Shown: positions 1-12,290, counted from the first letter of the stretch. The stretch is DNA of 64,000 nt from Gnetum montanum (GCA_015680685.1 MNCI01008893.1:2364-66363); one strand, 5' to 3'. The notes: generated by a model not told the origin, from the letters alone. Program-made: numbers and translations.

Positions 1-244
1 TTAGTTTCTCAACCCTTTCCTCTGATAGCATAGGAGATAAGCCGAAAATACCAAAAAAATCACATACCTCAGACTTGCTTAACCATACACCGTGACACTT
101 ACAAGCAAGCCTGGGAAGACAACGAACGATTAACCCCAAGTGTTTCTTGTGGTGTTAAGGCATTTAGTCTGCGGAGTTCGACCGGATCGCGCGTGCACGC
201 TCGTATTCGTATGGTTGAGTGTAGGGGTACCTCGCCACTCATCA
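1..244 (+). mobile_element. 3' end of an LTR, element lies left of window
   Basis: The segment has the U5 end shared by the LTRs in this window: a CTTAACCATAC block, then GAAGACAACGAA, then GTATGGTTGAGTGTAGGGGT, ending in CACTCATCA at 244. The next bases (AGTATGATCC) are not a primer-binding site. It is therefore the outer end of a 3' LTR, or of a solo LTR, whose body is outside the window. It is closest in wording to the LTRs of E4 and E6. The target duplication cannot be tested because the other end is missing. Confidence 0.8.
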
Positions 245-1939
245 AGTATGATCCACAACTCTTCATTTGGAGTTAATTCCTAAAATAAAGTTGAGGAGTA
301 ATATCAAGCCCTAGAATCGTGATCAAGGCCACCCAACTGTATAGCCCTTATGGTAGAACAACAACTACATTCCTTAATCCAAGAGATTAATGAATATCCA
401 GGAGTTTCTTAACTTTACATCTAAATATTATTTTCTTATTCTTCTTATCTTATTTATTTTATATTTTAAATTAAGTAAGTAAAATATTTTGGGTAATACA
501 AGTAGGAAATGAGAATTTTCCCTACCTTCCCTTAGGTAATCAAAGTTATAAGTTGCACCTTATGTAACCTTGATTAGGATTAGTAACTAGTGGTTGGAAG
601 ATCCTTGATTCACCTCTTGTCATTACCTAGAGATTGAGGTAAGTTTTTTGGAAGATAAGATTTATTTTCCCTAAATATTCTTCTCACTTTTAGTTTTATT
701 TACAAAATAAGTAGGAAAAATTTAAAGTATTCAAGCCTATTTCAAAAAGAATAAATCAAATCATTGGAGCATTGAAGCATGGAGAAAGATCATTATTGTG
801 GACTCATTCAAGGATGAAATAAAGCTAAAGGGGATAGTTTATCACATCCTCATTCCCTAATGGAGCCATTCCATAATAAAGATGGTGTTGCTTTGTAACA
901 AATAATGTATCTATTATAATAAGACACAAAGGGATAAGTTGTAGCAAGATCCAAAAGGATAAATTATAATAATAGGCATGTCTTTTGAGGTAATCTTTGA
1001 GGGTTTGACCACAAGTATTTATACCTAGGAATTAGAAATCATGCTGACATGGAGTTGAAAAGCCAAAAAGATGAGTAATAAGTGTCAAGTAAAGCAATAA
1101 AAGAAGGTGATTGATCATCATTTCTAGCTAGGATAGGCCTATCGATGGTGGTAGTGCTGAAATGCCTCTAAGAGATAGAAGTCAAAGGAAGATAACCCCA
1201 AGGTACCCTTATAGCATGATCCAAATACATTATGTTTACATTAATAAATCTTCCTTTTCATTTTCTTCTACATTTTCCCTATTGCATTCCTTACACATAA
1301 TATTGAATGTCACATATATTTGACACTTTCCATGACAACCAAGAATGAGATGTCACACAAGATGTTGGAAATCATAGATTCATTGAGATTTTTCCTTGGT
1401 TTCTCTTCTTTAAGAGGTCTAGTTACATGTGTGGCATCAAGTTCTTATTATATCTGCTCTTATCCTTACCCTCATTCTTCTCTTGGGTATCTTTCTTTCC
1501 TATATGAAAGGCCATTCACTTGTGAACCTCTTTGTGGTGACATCTATAATCACATGGATGATCAATCATTAGTCTTTGATTACTTTGCTTTAGTCATTAA
1601 TACCTTTGATCACATTTAAATTGGCCTATTTCCACAAAAATTTAGCATTAATGCCCTTAATTCATCATAAGTAATTATTTTGGGAATCCTAAGATAGCTA
1701 ATCATTCTTAATTTATTATAATCTTAATCATTTGTTATGAGTACCTATCTTGGCTACTTGAAATGTGGGTTTTCAAGGTGTTGAAAATCATAGATTCGTT
1801 GTCCTCATGATGTAGAACTTGACTCCATGAGCTCATAAGCTTTTAAACAATTGAAATCAGGTTTGTGATTTGCAAGATTTATCTATTGGATTTCTCCAGG
1901 ATTTCAAATTGGTAAAACTCCCTTCTTGTTTAAGCAAAA
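245..1939. other. Unassigned AT-rich region, no gene seen
   Basis: I see no conserved protein in any frame. A 99-codon open frame at 1,320-1,619 on the plus strand has no recognisable features. By spacing from E2, the part right of about 1,400 may be the leader that follows the internal promoter-like block of E1 on the minus strand, and ORF2 of E1 would be expected further left, but I could not recognise it. A TATAAATA on the minus strand lies near 1,020 with nothing around it to make it an LTR. Confidence 0.4.
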
Positions 1940-1949
1940 ATAACAAAAC

Positions 1950-2045
1950 TTAACTAACATCTTGCATGTGTTAATACTATTTTTAGTAATTTAAATTCAT
2001 CAACAAGGCTAGTTAATGTTGTTATATCAAAGCAATCATTGTCAA
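1950..2045 (-). promoter_or_regulatory. E1 internal block similar to the ORF2 promoter block of E2
   Basis: On the minus strand this block reads AAAAATAGTAT, five bases, CATGCAAGA, then GTTAG. The E2 block at 33,332-33,362 has the same words with the same spacing, apart from one inserted base. Short ATTAAC/GTTGATG-like repeats lie upstream, as in the E1 LTR. The TATA box itself is not kept. Similarity to E2 is clear over about 30 bases; promoter function is inferred. Confidence 0.4.
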
Positions 2046-2290
2046 AAGTTTTTTTGATATTTTTACCCTATTTTTTCAAGTTTCAAAGAAAACAAGAGGT
2101 TAAATAAGAGCCATAAAAATGGTGTAAACATGAGAATAGTGTGGTTAGACATGATTGGAACATCATGAAGTTGATGAAGGTTAAATAATATGAACAGGGA
2201 TCATGAAATAAGAGGTTTATATTAGGATGAGTTAAAAATAATGATGCATTCAAACTCTAGAGTTGCTTTTTGATGATTCAAGCATGTAGA

Positions 2291-3640
2291 GGTGGTGTAT
2301 AGAATAGATTTTTAAAAATTATACAAGTGGGTCCTTCCTAAAGAAAATTCTTGTTCTTTTTTCCTTTGTATAATCATCTCATAAAGTGTTCATAGGCACA
2401 TTGTAGATTGAACATTGATCAAGTCTATATGCCACATCCACACAACTATTGTTATCTAAGATCCTATAGTATACTAAACAAAATTATTAGGAACCTAATC
2501 ATATGCAATAGTAAGGTAAAAATAGAAATAAAAAGGAATAATAAATATTGGGACATGATATACATTACCATGTCTATAATACATCCCTACATCACCTATG
2601 GTTAAAATGATCATTATATCAATCTTTGCAGGTCTCAAACCAAGTTCATACCTTTGCTAATGACATCACATTGCATCACCCCAGACTTACCATCATGAGA
2701 CCAACCAAGATTATATGGAAAAAACCATCACTCAACATGAGAAATTAAGGAAGTAGTTATTTGGTTAATTAATTACTTAAACATTAAGTTTAAGGAAACT
2801 TAACTATTAATTAGAGGGGTGCCTTTAGGCATAGGTAAGATGTCTTTCTAGCCCTATAGCTAACACTAATCCCTTTAGGGATGCACCTATGTCTTTTAGT
2901 GGTATCCTAGGAATCATTTTCTTTTAGTGAATTAATTAATTAATGATTATGCTTTCCTTATCATAGGACTACCTTTAGGCATGGGTAACATGTCTTTCTA
3001 CTAAAATAGTAAGAAAATATCTATTTTTGAGAACATTCTTTCATTAAAATTAAAACATGAGTAATGATATAACCACATGAAGTAGAAAGACCCATAAAGA
3101 AATGGCAAAGAATCAACAACTCCGCTTGATTTTACATCCTTTTTCATTTGCTCTTAGTATTTTCCTCTTTCTTCAAAGCATAATGATCATGAGTTAATTT
3201 TAGTTTTCATGTAAGAAGAACCATATTAATTTCATGATTAATACCTCTTATTCATAGAAACTAGAGTAATGGATTATGTGATATCACTACTTTATATAAT
3301 TACCTATCCAATCATCTTGATAGCATAGGACATAATCCAAATAACAAAGTTGCCCTTCTACACAAAAAGTAACAACTTTATAATAAAAACATAAAAATTA
3401 AAGAATAAAATGCAAAACATATAATTTTCCAAATAAAAATAAAAATTCATAAGTAAGGAGAAATTCAAAGAAAAAGGAAAATTCATAAGAAAAAAATTAA
3501 GAGAATATTATAAAACAAAAAAGTGTAAAAGGTGGTCCTCACAAGCTACTAGCTTGGAATGGTATTTCATCCACAACTAAGTTTGAGAGTGTAGAGATGA
3601 AATATCGAACAAGATTGACCAAGGGTAAAAGTGGCATTGG
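2291..3640 (-). other. E1 spacer after integrase, with conserved non-coding blocks
   Basis: No protein is encoded. On the minus strand it holds, in order, the TGACATCAAGGGGACT-like block (3,110-3,145, degraded), two copies of the hairpin block AAAGACATGTTACCCATGCC (2,966-3,002 and 2,812-2,850) and the GGGAGGACCCACTT-like block (2,321-2,345). The same blocks follow integrase in the same order in E2, which also has two hairpin copies. Confidence 0.65.
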
Positions 3641-4834
3641 AATGTATGGCTACTCAGGAATCCTTAAATAGTTAAATTTTTTACATGTTGATCAAAATCA
3701 ACTTGTCTACACAATCAAGATGGTAAATTTGCATAGTGCTGAATTTAAAGATAAAGTATATAATATAAGGTCCTTCCCATAGCATATGAAATTTCATATA
3801 TTGAGTGAGTAGAGTTCTAATAGAAAACCTTATCTCTAGTTTGGAATTCTACATGTCTTATCCTAGTGTCATGATATTAGTTGGTGTAATTCTTGTGCAC
3901 CTCATCCATCATAAGGGTTACGATCCTATTTTTTTCTAGCATGTTAAAGTTCATTAATCATTATTTTTTTGCTATACTAGTATTAACATTAATTTTGTAA
4001 GTATTGTTAAGTGTATGAAGTTTATTTTGGATGGGAAGTTTGGGTAAATTTCTGTACACTAACTCATAGGGGAAGTACCCTATAAAAAATTTCCAAGTGA
4101 AGTGATATAATCATAAAGCATCATTAAGTTTTTTACTTCAATCTCTCTTATATTTACTAGTTGTTTTAATTAGGATTTGAGTTATTTCTCGAATCATTGA
4201 CTCAATTTGATCTTTAGCTTAGAGGTGATAAAGGGTTGTAAGTTTGTGTTCCACCCCCAAGAGTCTTATCAACTTCTTGAAAGTATCATCTACAAAATGA
4301 GTTCTGTTGTCATAAATTAGTGCTTTAGGTATACCAAAATTATTTAACATCTATTTTTAAAAGCATCAGGTTGTAGTTATTGATGTGGAATCTGTTACAG
4401 CTACAGCTTCTACCCATTCTATATAATAGTCCATCATAACAATGATGTAGGATTTTCCATTAGACATAGGTATGATGGGACTCATGAAATAAACTTCCTA
4501 TAGATAAAATAGTTTCAATGGTTGGATCCATTGTTGAAAATCCCCAACCTAGCAGTTATTCCACCATCTTCCTCACAATGTTCATAGGAGTTAATATAAT
4601 AATGTGCATCCTAAATATCATTGGTTAAAAGTTCCTTACCATAAGGATTTTGATGGTCATTCTCCTACCTACATTGTGGCCTCCACAAGGTCCCTCATGA
4701 GTGTCTTAGAGAATTTTGGACTAATTTGCATCAGGTACATATCATCACATCAAGCCTTTTATGTAGATCTTATAGATGTTACCCTTTATCTCCATATAGT
4801 TCTTAACTTGGTGAAGGAATTATTACTTTTTTTT
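3641..4834 (-). pseudogene. E1 integrase relic
   Basis: Minus-strand translation gives the integrase core around the second catalytic aspartate, FGIPKALIYDN, near 4,250-4,345, where the family word is FGMPRALISDN. The zinc-binding N-terminal part lies at about 4,590-4,830 and the C-terminal part near 3,660-3,900 in degraded form. The protein would have joined element cDNA into host DNA. Stops and frame changes make it non-functional. RNase H lies upstream (higher coordinates) and the conserved spacer downstream, as in the other elements. Confidence 0.7.
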
Positions 4835-5596
4835 GTCCCATTCAGTAGGGACCTCTAACATAAGTAAATATAAGAGGAAGCCTACATTTCATGGTATGGT
4901 TGTATAAATTATTGCTATTAGTTCCTTTACAAAGATTATCTCATCAAGAAACTAAATTGAAAAGAGGGACCTTACTATTCCATTGTAACTAAGAAATATG
5001 ATCAGCAACAATGTTCTTAGTTCCCTTTCTATCTACCATTTTGATGATGATAAGTTTATGAAAAATCAATAGCCATTATGTGATACAAGGGCTAATCATT
5101 ACCTTTTTCATGAGGAAGCATATTTCATTATGATCAATATGCACAAAAACTAGGTATGCAAGTAGATAGTGCCTAAATTTCTCTAAGGCATACATCACTG
5201 TGATTAATTCATTTGGTCCCATTCAATAGGGACATTCTGCATAAGTAAATATAAGAGGAAGTCTATGTAAAATGGTATGGTTGTATCAATTGTTACCATT
5301 GGTGCCTTTGTAAATATTATCTCGTCAATAAACTAATCAAAAAGAGGCTCTTCATCAACCTTGTTGTCCCATCATAACTGAGAAAGATGATTAGTGATAA
5401 TGTTCTTGATTCCCTTTCTATCTACCATTGTAATGTTAAATTTATGCAAAATCAATAGCCATTATGTGATACAAGGATTAACTGCTAGCTTGTTCATGAG
5501 GAAGCATATTGTATTATGATCAATGTGCACAAAAAATAGGTATGTAAGAAAATAGTATCTAAATTTTTCTAAGGCATACACCACTATAATCAATTC
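4835..5596 (-). repeat. Imperfect tandem duplication in E1 RNase H (about 4,835-5,215 and 5,216-5,596)
   Basis: Two direct copies of about 380 bp lie back to back. Both start with CCCATTCARTAGGGAC and contain CATAAGTAAATATAAGAGGA, TTCCCTTTCTATCTACCAT and AATCAATAGCCATTATGTGA. They differ by many substitutions and small indels, so the duplication is old. The copied part is the C-terminal half of RNase H and the start of the linker to integrase. No other element in the window has it. Confidence 0.8.
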
Positions 5597-5745
5597 TTTT
5601 TCTATTATGGTGTAGTTTAGTTATGCTCCTTCTTATGTAGTGGATGTGGTCTAGACATTTTTGATCATCCAATTCTACAAGCACTACTCCCAAAGTAAAA
5701 TTTGATGCATCCATCATGATGTGAAATGGCCTAGACTAGTCAAGT
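5340..5745 (-). pseudogene. E1 RNase H relic
   Basis: The minus-strand product begins with a word like MMDASN and continues LGVVL then LDDQK, as in the other elements of the window (MTDAAN, LGVVLTQLDDQK in E6). RNase H degrades the RNA strand after reverse transcription. Its C-terminal half is present twice because of the tandem duplication on its left. Several stops are present and the YITIEKEL region is altered. It is a dead copy lying between RT and integrase. Confidence 0.65.
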
Positions 5746-6650
5746 ACTTGTAGAATTGGAGTTTTCATAAGTTTCTACTTCATAAGTTTGAACATGTAAT
5801 CACATTTTTTGATCCATTCAAATGGTACATCTTTCTATGCTAGCTTCACTAATGGTTTTACAATTTTTAAGAAGTTTTCAATGAACCTCCTACAATAACC
5901 TATATGTCTAAGGAATGATTTGACATCTTGAGCAATTTGTGACCATTGTGTAATTCCTTGGATCATTCTCATCTTGTTAAGATCCACCTCTATTCCTTTC
6001 TTTGATATATAGTTCCTAAGAACTATGCCTTTTGGATCATTATATGGCTATTTTGCTAGTTCATATTTAGATTAGCTTTTACATAATGTTTTAGAAGCTA
6101 TTCCAAATGGTCCAACACTTGCTAAAAATTAAAGCCATAGGTGAAGAAGTCATCCATGAAGACTTTAATACCATTACCAATTTACTACTTAAAGATGCTA
6201 AGGATAGGGTGCTAGAAAGTTGTAGGTACATTATATAGACCAAATGACATCTTCTTTAATGTAAAGGTCCCTCAGGGACTTGTGAATGTTGTTTTGGACT
6301 AGTTATTCAAGGTGATTTGGATATGATTGTAGCCACTGATCCATCCAAGAAGCTATAATATCTATACCCAACAATAGTGTCTAACACCTAGTTAACAAAT
6401 AATAACATGAAATTATCCTTAAATGTCATCATGTTCAACAATTAAAAATCTATATACATCCTTCGTTGATCTCCTTTCTTTGGTACAATGACAAGTAGAC
6501 TTACCTATTCATTGTCTACAATAGGGTAGATGAACTTGATCTTAAGCAGCTTTTCCACCTCCTTCTTAATTACTTACTTTAATTTAGGGTTCAACCTTTT
6601 CTATGGCTACTTTATTGGTTTAATGGTAGAATCCATATATCTTTAATGTT
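5746..6650 (-). pseudogene. E1 reverse transcriptase relic
   Basis: On the minus strand the catalytic-site region reads as F-M-D-D-F with T-Y-G after it, near 6,140-6,170. The C-terminal part reaches about 5,760 and the N-terminal FLDGYSGYN-like region lies near 6,330. The family enzyme copies element RNA into DNA. Stops are scattered throughout, so it is inactive. The position between protease and RNase H is normal for Ty3/Gypsy. The exact ends are set by comparison with E3 and E6 and may be off by tens of bases. Confidence 0.7.
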
Positions 6651-7610
6651 GGCATTTGTGTGGATTAATTATTGTAATTTCATCATATGACCAAGCAAAT
6701 GTACCTGATCATTTATTCACCACTATCAATAGCTTCTATTTTTATTCTTTTATGATCTCTACATTCATAATTATCATTCTATCATTTTTTAGGAATACAT
6801 ATTCAAGTGATGCTAATAATGTCTTTAGTTCAAAAGTCTCTAGTTCAAAAACTCCTAAAATTTCCAACTTTCCTCAGTCTATGTCTACTTATTATCTACA
6901 ATCTGCATTGAAGAGTTCATGTTTAATATATGTCATCTTGTTCAATCTATCAATGTAAGCATTTGTGAGGGCTTCTACTAACTTCATGGACATAGCTGAC
7001 CTATAACTTTCATTTGGATTCAACCACTGGATGTCATGCTACTTTGTGATGACTACATATAGGTACTTTTGCACATTTTCTGCATTGGCACATAATCTAC
7101 ATGTTGTGATTACTATTTGTTTGATGGTCCATATCCTTTTCATGCAGTCTAGTCTAATGTCACTATACATAATGCATGGAATTGTCTTCATCTCTATTAC
7201 ATCATGTTCATTTTCCTTGAAGATTTCTAAGGAAAGGACCCTAATTTACAATTTGGCATCAATAGTGCTTAACAAAGCTTTTCTCATGATGATATAAAAT
7301 TCTCCCTTACAATTATCTACATGAATCACCTAAAAATTTGCATTATGTGACTAACCACTAATGATGGTCAAAATATCCCCTACTAGTCTCAATGAAATAA
7401 TGATGGACTAATATGCAAGCTCTAATTGAATGTTGCATTTCTTGAGTGGTGGCAAGCTTCATGCTTTGGATATTTCTTGAGAGATTAGTTTAACTCTAGC
7501 ACATGAGTTTAGTAGAGCCTTGCACATTGTGTTTCTAGTGATCTACAAATAAGTTAAGGAACTTCCTAGATCAGTTCTTTTCCTAGAAAGATTTCCTACT
7601 TCTATCTAGT
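6651..7610 (-). pseudogene. E1 protease and linker relic
   Basis: Minus-strand reading gives KALLNS, VNLIS and LPPLKK words near 7,400-7,590. These correspond to KALLDSxSKVNLIS and LPPLKKSNI in E2 and E4. The aspartic protease would cut the Gag-Pol polyprotein. The catalytic position that should be D after ALL is N here, in addition to stops, so it cannot work. The part left of about 7,250 is the poorly conserved linker before RT. Confidence 0.6.
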
Positions 7611-10600
7611 CTATAAAAGTATGAGTTAACATGCTAATTTGAACTTTGAAATGACTTTGGTTTGAAGGTGGTTCATTAGATGTTTGAAAGATAGCTGGTG
7701 TGATATTCACAATCATGGATACCTAAGAACATTTAGGTGGACTTGCTAGCTAGAAAAATAGTAATTTCTAAGACTTTCACTCAAAACCACATAAGTTGCT
7801 ATCCACTTGTAAATCCACTACTCTTGTGGCATTTCACTATTGTAGCTATAACAGAATATCACCCTGCATTAGTGGAGTAGGTAGTAAAGGCTTTTAAGCA
7901 TGAGATTGACAATGCTCTAAAAGATGAGGAGTGTATGTGGAAGGAAATTCAACATGGGGACTAGTAGGTTAATGATACTCTAAAGAATAATAATGGTGAG
8001 CATAGGTATCTCTAGTAAAGCCACTAGTAGATACAAGCTACTAGACATAATACCTAAGAGGATCAAGTTTTCTGTGAGGGTATTATTGCCATGGTGGTGG
8101 CATCCTCCATGATTATGGATTATGCCACTACTAATAATACTCATGAGGTTGAGATGGAGCCCCACTAGGATAGTAGTATTGTTAATGATAGGGTTACCTA
8201 TAGTTTCTTTGAAAATAAGATAACCTCTTGGGTGTTTGCCTCTTGATGAACTTTGGATTTAAAGCATAAACCTTTAACTCTTGAAGATGTGACATTATAG
8301 GGCAAAAACCCTTGGAATGTTCATATTGGCAAATGTCATAATCATCACCATTAGATTCAGAATCTACAACCTCTTCAACTATAATTTCTTTTCCTTTGTG
8401 TTGATAATGGTCCTTGTTTGTGGCTCTCTTCTTTCTCTTATCTTTATCTTTGGCTTTTTCTTACTTGATGAGCAGTGGAGTAATCCAACACCCAACCATA
8501 CAAGTTATGAGTATTCATGCATAGCCTGATTATAATCCATAGATAGACAATGTTGATATGCTAATAATTGAGTTAAGTTTAAGATCATTGTCTTTCCACA
8601 TGGAGCTAGTGAAGTCTATGTGTATGGTTTAGCTCACTATGAGGTGTCTGATAATTGATGTTGTGTAAAGAAATTACTCCTAAGCATAAAAATAATGAGA
8701 TGAAAATAATTTGTAAGTCTAGGTAACAACAAGTAGATCTATTCTATCCTAAGCAATAGGTATCCATTTCTAGTCCTCTAGTCATGTCTTGGACTTATGC
8801 AGTTTCCATTGGGTTACCAAGTGGAGTTATCACTAAGCGAATCAAATAACACCACTACTAGGATTACCAAACAACCACACTTAACATTCAAAACTATTCA
8901 TACCTATGCTGATGTACTAAGTGCACATGTAAAGTAAGTACTTGAAAAGGTAAAGTGCTAATTAAGAAAACATGAAAAATTATTCTAAGTAAACAGAAAG
9001 TAAAATAAGTAATGCTGGAATGATGCAAAATAGCTTGATCTTTATTACTATTCACAAATTGTATCCAAGTACAATTTGTTTGAATAAAGAGTCCATTCAC
9101 TACCTAACACCACACTGTAGGCATACACTTCTACTGCTAAGTTACAAAAATAAACTAACAGAATCTAGTTACTATGGAATGAAAAGTTATTCAGATTGTG
9201 CATCCAAGTGTTGTATTTATAGGGTTGCACATATCCTAATATATTGTATCAATGATGACATAGCATGTGCTACAATATCATAATTATGACATCGTTGTTG
9301 TGATATTGTTGATGTGATATCATTACTGATGACAAATTTACTTTATCATTACTCTACTTTCTCTCCTACAATCTTAAATGCTATTTGAAAATTTTCATCT
9401 ATGTAATCCCATATTTTATCAACCTTAACTGAGATTTTAGTAACCAATTTTTGAATGCACAAGATTTTTTTATGCACTACTTTCTCTAATAGTGCTCTTT
9501 TATTAGGCTCATAAAGATGAATTTCCTTTTTTCAAATGGAAGGATCCCTATTGTACTCCTTTGCATACTCTCTCTTCTTAATTTCTCCTTCCTTTTTTGC
9601 CACCTAGTCAATTAATCTTTGAATTTGATGGACTCTCATTTCAGATAATATCGCTTGGTCATAGACTCCAAGAGTTGTATTGATCTTATTTTTGAGTCTA
9701 TCTATGATGTGGCATAGAAATTACCTTTGAGAGAACCCATGACTTGGGCATTTGTATAATAAAGAGTAGTATCTATCCAAGGCTATGTTAAGGAATTCTT
9801 TATTACTTTTACTTCATCCTTAAATGTACTTCCTTAAGTTGGACACTCAAGAGTACATTTGATACTTGTCATTGAATAACTCCAACATCATACTACATCT
9901 CATAATGGAATTCTATTCCAAAGACTAGTATCAAATTTCTAATTTTTTAATGAGTATTTTGGAAAAAAAGTTTTAGCTTCCACCATTCATTTTTAATTTT
10001 GTACAAGGAATAAGAATCATGGAAGGCTTGCAAATAATGTTGTGGATTTGTGTTGTAGTCTCCATTAAATTTAGGAACATTTTTTATATCTAATCATTTG
10101 TTTTGGCTATTTCTCTTATGCCTAATAGAGATGTATACTACATTCCATATGTTAATAATACTCCTTGTAGTAAAAAAATAGTTTATCATAAGCATCACAA
10201 TCTTCATGATCTCTATCATAACCATGTCTCCTCTAATGCTATCTGCTATGTCTTCTTTCATGATGATGCCATTCTTCTTGCTCATGCCTACTGCCTTGTT
10301 GACCATTCCTATAATGATCCCTTCTATTATCTCCATCGAGTCCCAAATTATTAGTTATCATATCTTACTCAAGTTCACCATTATTAGAGCTTGATAATGA
10401 GAATGAAGATGAAGAACTAGGAGAGTTGCATTGGCTTGCTCTCCTTTAGTGATCTCTTTGATGTTCTCTTAGTTGTCTACTAGAAGACCTCAACTTTGAG
10501 GCCCTCATTATCCTAGGTGCTATTCTTCTCTTGCCTTAGTTACTTATCAAGGCTAAATGTAGCCATCGATGATTCATTTCATTCATACAAAGAGGTGGAG

Positions 10601-11063
10601 GATTTTGTATTGGGATCTACCAGATTAATAATTAGTGTTCTCCTTTTCTGACTATGATGTTATTTGAATAAGAGTCCTCCTTCCTTTAGGAGCTTCATAG
10701 CAAACCTCCATGAATCAGTCTTTGTGTAATTAGAACTCTATGAGATATTAAGCTCTAGAGATTTCACCAACTTCATTATAGTCTAGAGCTATTTTTTAAG
10801 CCCCAATTTCATCAATGCTACCATGAATATCAATGATTTTGAATAATCAAGTGTCAACATAATGTTGTCCTCCATGTTTCGCCATCACAGTTGTTCATCT
10901 TGGTGAAGTATGAAAGTGAAATCCAAATGGTAGACATCTGAATGCTAGTAGACTATCTTTACTTGTTGTGTCACATCATCCTTACTCTTATTTGTCCTAT
11001 CACCTACCCTTGTCAAATTATTAGTAGGTGGGAAATCTACCCTACGAGAATAAGACATATTTT
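7611..11063 (-). pseudogene. E1 gag relic, interrupted by S1
   Basis: The start is an ATG at about 11,061 on the minus strand, giving MSYSRRVD. About 45 codons on is the family word FTFILHQDEQL, seen in every gag of this window. The zinc knuckle CDICQYEHSKGFC lies at about 8,300-8,340, before S1-proximal sequence resumes. S1 is inserted at 8,466-9,348 and the frame continues on both sides of it. Gag forms the particle that holds the element RNA. Stops occur from the first 40 codons, and the capsid part is heavily decayed. Leader sequence and primer-binding site lie directly upstream. Confidence 0.75.
8466..9348 (-). mobile_element. S1: solo LTR of the E2 family with TTACT target duplication
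   Basis: The segment is the reverse complement of an E2-type LTR over its full length. It runs from TGATGAGC at the left to CTTTATCA at the right, 883 bp against 889 and 886 bp for the E2 LTRs. Shared words include GATTACCAAACAA and CACTTAA at the R/U5 part and GTGATATCATTAC in U3. It is flanked by TTACT on both sides (8,461-8,465 and 9,349-9,353). A single LTR with a perfect duplication is the usual product of recombination between the two LTRs of a full element. Confidence 0.88.
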
Positions 11064-11179
11064 AATTGTTAACTATGAGTTTGAAAAAATAAAATATTAT
11101 TATTTTTAATTAATGATTTTTTCTAGGCTCTAACAACAATCTTTGAATAATCCCAACTATCTAAAACACTAGCACTAGT

Positions 11180-11197
11180 TCCCTGTAACAACATCAA
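11180..11197 (-). promoter_or_regulatory. E1 primer-binding site, degraded
   Basis: On the minus strand it reads TTGATGTTGTTACAGGGA, directly after the 5' LTR end. The expected plant tRNA-Asp complement is TGGCGCCGTTGCCGGGGA. The match is poor base for base, but position and outline agree with the better sites in E4 and E5. Confidence 0.5.
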
Positions 11198-11382
11198 TTA
11201 ATAGAGTAGTCCCTACATCAAACCATATAGATCACAAGTGTTCACACATAATCTAGTTAAATTATATGGACTAAGACTATTTTAAAGGTATTAGATAGCT
11301 AAGCATTAAGTTGCTAATCATTATCTTTCCAATCATACTTGTGTGGGCATAATCCGGATGGTCAAGTTTAATTGAGGCACAT
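11198..11382 (-). mobile_element. E1 5' LTR, U5 part
   Basis: On the minus strand this has the U5 words of the group: CCTCAATTAAACTTGACC, ATGATTGGAAAGA and TATATGGTTTGATGTAGGG. E2 is inserted at its right end; the LTR resumes at 37,797 after the CACAT duplication. CpG-containing words of the younger LTRs are changed here to TG or CA. Confidence 0.7.
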
Positions 11383-12271
11383 TGATAAAACCATTTTTCA
11401 ATCAAATGTGATATCGTATCAATGATATTGTAGCTACAATATTGTAGCTCATGCTATGTCATCATTGATATGATGTCTCAGGAGCTATGTAGTCCAACAA
11501 ATACTGACACTTGGGTGTACAGGCAACAATAATTTTTGTCAACCATTATCCAAACTCTTGCAATTCCATTTCATACTTTTCATGATAGTGTGAATGCCTA
11601 CAATGTGGTGTTAAGTAGTTGATCAAATTTTTTATTCAAGTAAATTGTACTTGGGCATAGTTTATGATGGAAAATAAAGATCAAGACTATTTTACATCAT
11701 TGCAACATTCCTTTAGTTCTTTTATTCTATTGTTTACTTAGCATAATTTTCTTTCTTTTTTAGCTTAATCATTTACATTCCAGAGTACTCTACCTTTTAT
11801 GCTCAGTAGTTAAGTATAATGGGTACAAATGGTTTTGAGCATTTAAGTGTAATTTTTTGGTAACTCAATAGTGGTATTGCTTGATTCACTCAGTAGTGAT
11901 TCCACTTAGTAATCCCAGTGACAATTACATAAGCCAAAGACGTGATCGATAAACCAAGACCGGATGCTCATCACTCAAGCATAGAGTAGATATACATTTC
12001 TATGTTACTTAGACTTAGACTTTAACCCCATCTTCAATCACATTCAATACTAGAAGTACTAAGAGCCTAACAACATCATCTATCATATGCCTCACTGTGA
12101 GTTACACTCATACATTGATATTTCACTAACTCAAAGTGAGAAGACAATGATCACAAACTTAACATCAACTCCTAGCATAATTACATTGTCCATCCATGAA
12201 TTACAAATTGGTTTGTGCATGAACACTTGTGACTTGTATGGTAGAGTGTTGGAATACACCACTACTCATCA
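11383..12271 (+). mobile_element. E2 5' LTR
   Basis: It starts TGATAAAACC and ends ACTACTCATCA. U3 has GATATCGTATCAATGATATT and GTAGCTACAATATTGTAGC repeats. The CCTATAAATG TATA box of the 3' LTR (37,017-37,026) is altered in this copy. The poly(A) word AATAAA follows in R. Pairing with 36,906-37,791 is clear along the whole length. Confidence 0.88.
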
Positions 12272-12272
12272 T

Positions 12273-12290
12273 TGGCACCATTTCTGGGGA
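12273..12290 (+). promoter_or_regulatory. E2 primer-binding site (tRNA-Asp type)
   Basis: TGGCACCATTTCTGGGGA lies one base after the 5' LTR. The complement of the plant tRNA-Asp 3' end is TGGCGCCGTTGCCGGGGA. The two CpG positions of the first half have become CA, which is what methylcytosine decay would give. This is where reverse transcription would have started. Confidence 0.8.

Noticed and set aside
1320-1619. 99-codon open frame on the plus strand
   Set aside because: No domain, composition like the surrounding AT-rich DNA, and no neighbour or signal that would make it a gene.
8317-8529. 70-codon plus-strand hydrophobic frame that looks like a membrane protein
   Set aside because: It is the reverse strand of the E1 gag zinc-knuckle region running into S1.
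10094-10394. Three overlapping open frames on both strands
   Set aside because: They overlie the tail of the E1 gag capsid region on the opposite strand or in other frames; the repeated H/D/M-rich wording comes from a GATCAT-like simple composition.
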